From Lentisphaeria bacterium (GTDB lineage Bacteria; Verrucomicrobiota; Lentisphaeria; Victivallales; UBA1829): a stretch of DNA of 16,107 nucleotides. The position numbers and the translations under genes are program-made. Shown one piece after another: positions 15,321 to 16,107 of this stretch. Positions within the stretch are counted from its first letter, which is position 1, and each line of letters starts with the position of its first letter. Below the pieces are notes generated by a model. The model made no database searches. It saw nothing but the letters and a program-made list of their open reading frames with translations, and was not told the origin of the DNA. Location of the stretch: the NCBI GenBank assembly GCA_017540385.1, contig JAFYBD010000049.1, positions 1-16,107 of the forward strand, given 5' to 3'.

Positions 15321-16107
15321 TTATTTGAAGCTGTCGGCGGTCAGTTCGACCGCGTCCTTCTTGCCGGTGAGGTCGACGAGCTTGCCGTTGTAGCGTGCCG
15401 CGAGCGGGATGCCGGTGAGGCCGGAGATGACGGCCTTCGTGAGCTTGCCGCCCTGCCAGCTGATGGCGACCGTGGCGTTGCCGCGCGCCTTCAGACCGGC
15501 GACGTTGCCCTGCGGGAGCGCCTTCGGGAGGCACGGCAGGATGTCGATGATGGTCTTGCCGTCGGCGGTGGTCTCCTGCGACTGGAGCAGGATCTCGATC
15601 ATGCCGGCCGCGCCGCCGAAGTTGCCGTCGATCTGGAACGGCGGATGCGCGTCGAAGAGGTTGTTGTAGGTCTTGTTCGGGTGGATGAGGTTGCTGACGA
15701 GCCGCCATGCGCGGTCGCCGTCGAGGAGACGCGCCCACAGGTTGATCTTCCAGCCCATGCTCCAGCCGGTGGCGTCGTCGCCGCGTGCGTTCAGGGAGAC
15801 TTTCGCGGCGTTGAAGAGGTCGGTGTCGCTGGCGCGGATCACGTTGCCGGGGAACACGGTGAAGAGGTGGGAGACGTGGCGGTGCTTGTTGTTCGGGTTG
15901 TCGTCGCGTTCCTCGTCCTGCCATTCGCGGAGCTGGCCCCAGGAGCCGATCTTGAACGGCGGGAACTTCTTCATGGTCTCTTCCATCTTCGCACGGAAGG
16001 CCGGGTCGTCATTGAGGAGCTTCGAGCTCTCGATGGTCGCCTTGAAGAGCGCGGTCAGGATGCCGGTGTCCATGGTCGGAGAGGCGCAGAGGCCGCCCTG
16101 TTCGGGC
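15321..16107 (-). CDS. GH95 alpha-L-fucosidase, C-terminal part (5' end outside window)
   Basis: This is the last 260 or so residues of a glycoside hydrolase family 95 enzyme, which typically removes alpha-1,2-linked L-fucose (or in some members L-galactose) by inversion. The frame is open to the window edge; the Met at 16073 is internal, within the conserved S-P-T-M-D segment. Visible motifs are GQLREWQDEERDD, whose Glu (codon 15924-15926) corresponds to the general acid, and HRHVSHLFTVFPG. FQIDGNFGGAAGMIE follows, whose Asp (codon 15627-15629) corresponds to the residue that activates water through asparagines. Those asparagines lie upstream, outside the window. The C-terminal beta-sandwich end (about the last 80 residues) is complete. 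Its terminator and the neighbouring GH3 suggest a fucosylated-glycan utilisation locus continuing beyond the right edge. Confidence 0.94.
   Translation of the reverse strand, partial: PEQGGLCASPTMDTGILTALFKATIESSKLLNDDPAFRAKMEETMKKFPPFKIGSWGQLREWQDEERDDNPNNKHRHVSHLFTVFPGNVIRASDTDLFNAAKVSLNARGDDATGWSMGWKINLWARLLDGDRAWRLVSNLIHPNKTYNNLFDAHPPFQIDGNFGGAAGMIEILLQSQETTADGKTIIDILPCLPKALPQGNVAGLKARGNATVAISWQGGKLTKAVISGLTGIPLAARYNGKLVDLTGKKDAVELTADSFK

Overview
The window is a GC-rich stretch of bacterial chromosome with eleven genes, two of them cut by the window edges. The envelope is Gram-negative: two secretin-like outer-membrane proteins, a lipoprotein, and several large exported enzymes with signal peptides. 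Large secreted glycosidases, an AraC regulator, compact exopolysaccharide control proteins and paired secretins suggest a PVC-group bacterium, perhaps from Lentisphaerota (Victivallales) or Kiritimatiellota, living on polysaccharides. That placement is inference; no rRNA or other phylogenetic marker is present.

Left part (1-2000), plus strand: the C-terminal part of an AraC-family regulator, then a UDP-galactopyranose mutase gene (glf) with its own promoter and a probable terminator.

Centre-left (2005-7975), minus strand: a likely three-gene operon reads leftward from a promoter near 7183-7210. It encodes a short polysaccharide co-polymerase/bacterial tyrosine kinase fusion with a long Tyr-Gly repeat tail, a PHP-type (CpsB/YwqE) protein-tyrosine phosphatase, and an exported protein joining a gingipain-like (C25) domain to a transglutaminase-like domain. 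Upstream, with its own promoter, lies a coiled-coil C4 zinc-ribbon protein (COG1579/CdsZ/FlgZ family).

Centre-right (8093-11896), plus strand: a strong promoter, divergent from that of the zinc-ribbon gene, drives three genes joined by 4-base stop/start overlaps. Two are paralogous secretin-like proteins and the third is a small lipoprotein. None of the usual type II, III or IV machinery genes (ATPase, inner-membrane platform, pseudopilins) accompanies them. This is the best candidate here for an undescribed system.

Right part (11911-16107), minus strand: a GH3 glycosidase with inverted domain order and a C-terminal CBM6-like module, preceded by the 3' part of a GH95 alpha-L-fucosidase gene. 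Both end in clear intrinsic terminators. Together they suggest breakdown of fucosylated or beta-linked glycans.

Four promoters share one layout, a TTG-type -35 box, exactly 16 bases, and TATATT or TATAGT, which probably reflects the housekeeping sigma factor of this organism. No tRNA, rRNA, CRISPR array, insertion sequence or attachment site was seen. No gap longer than about 210 bases lacks a gene.
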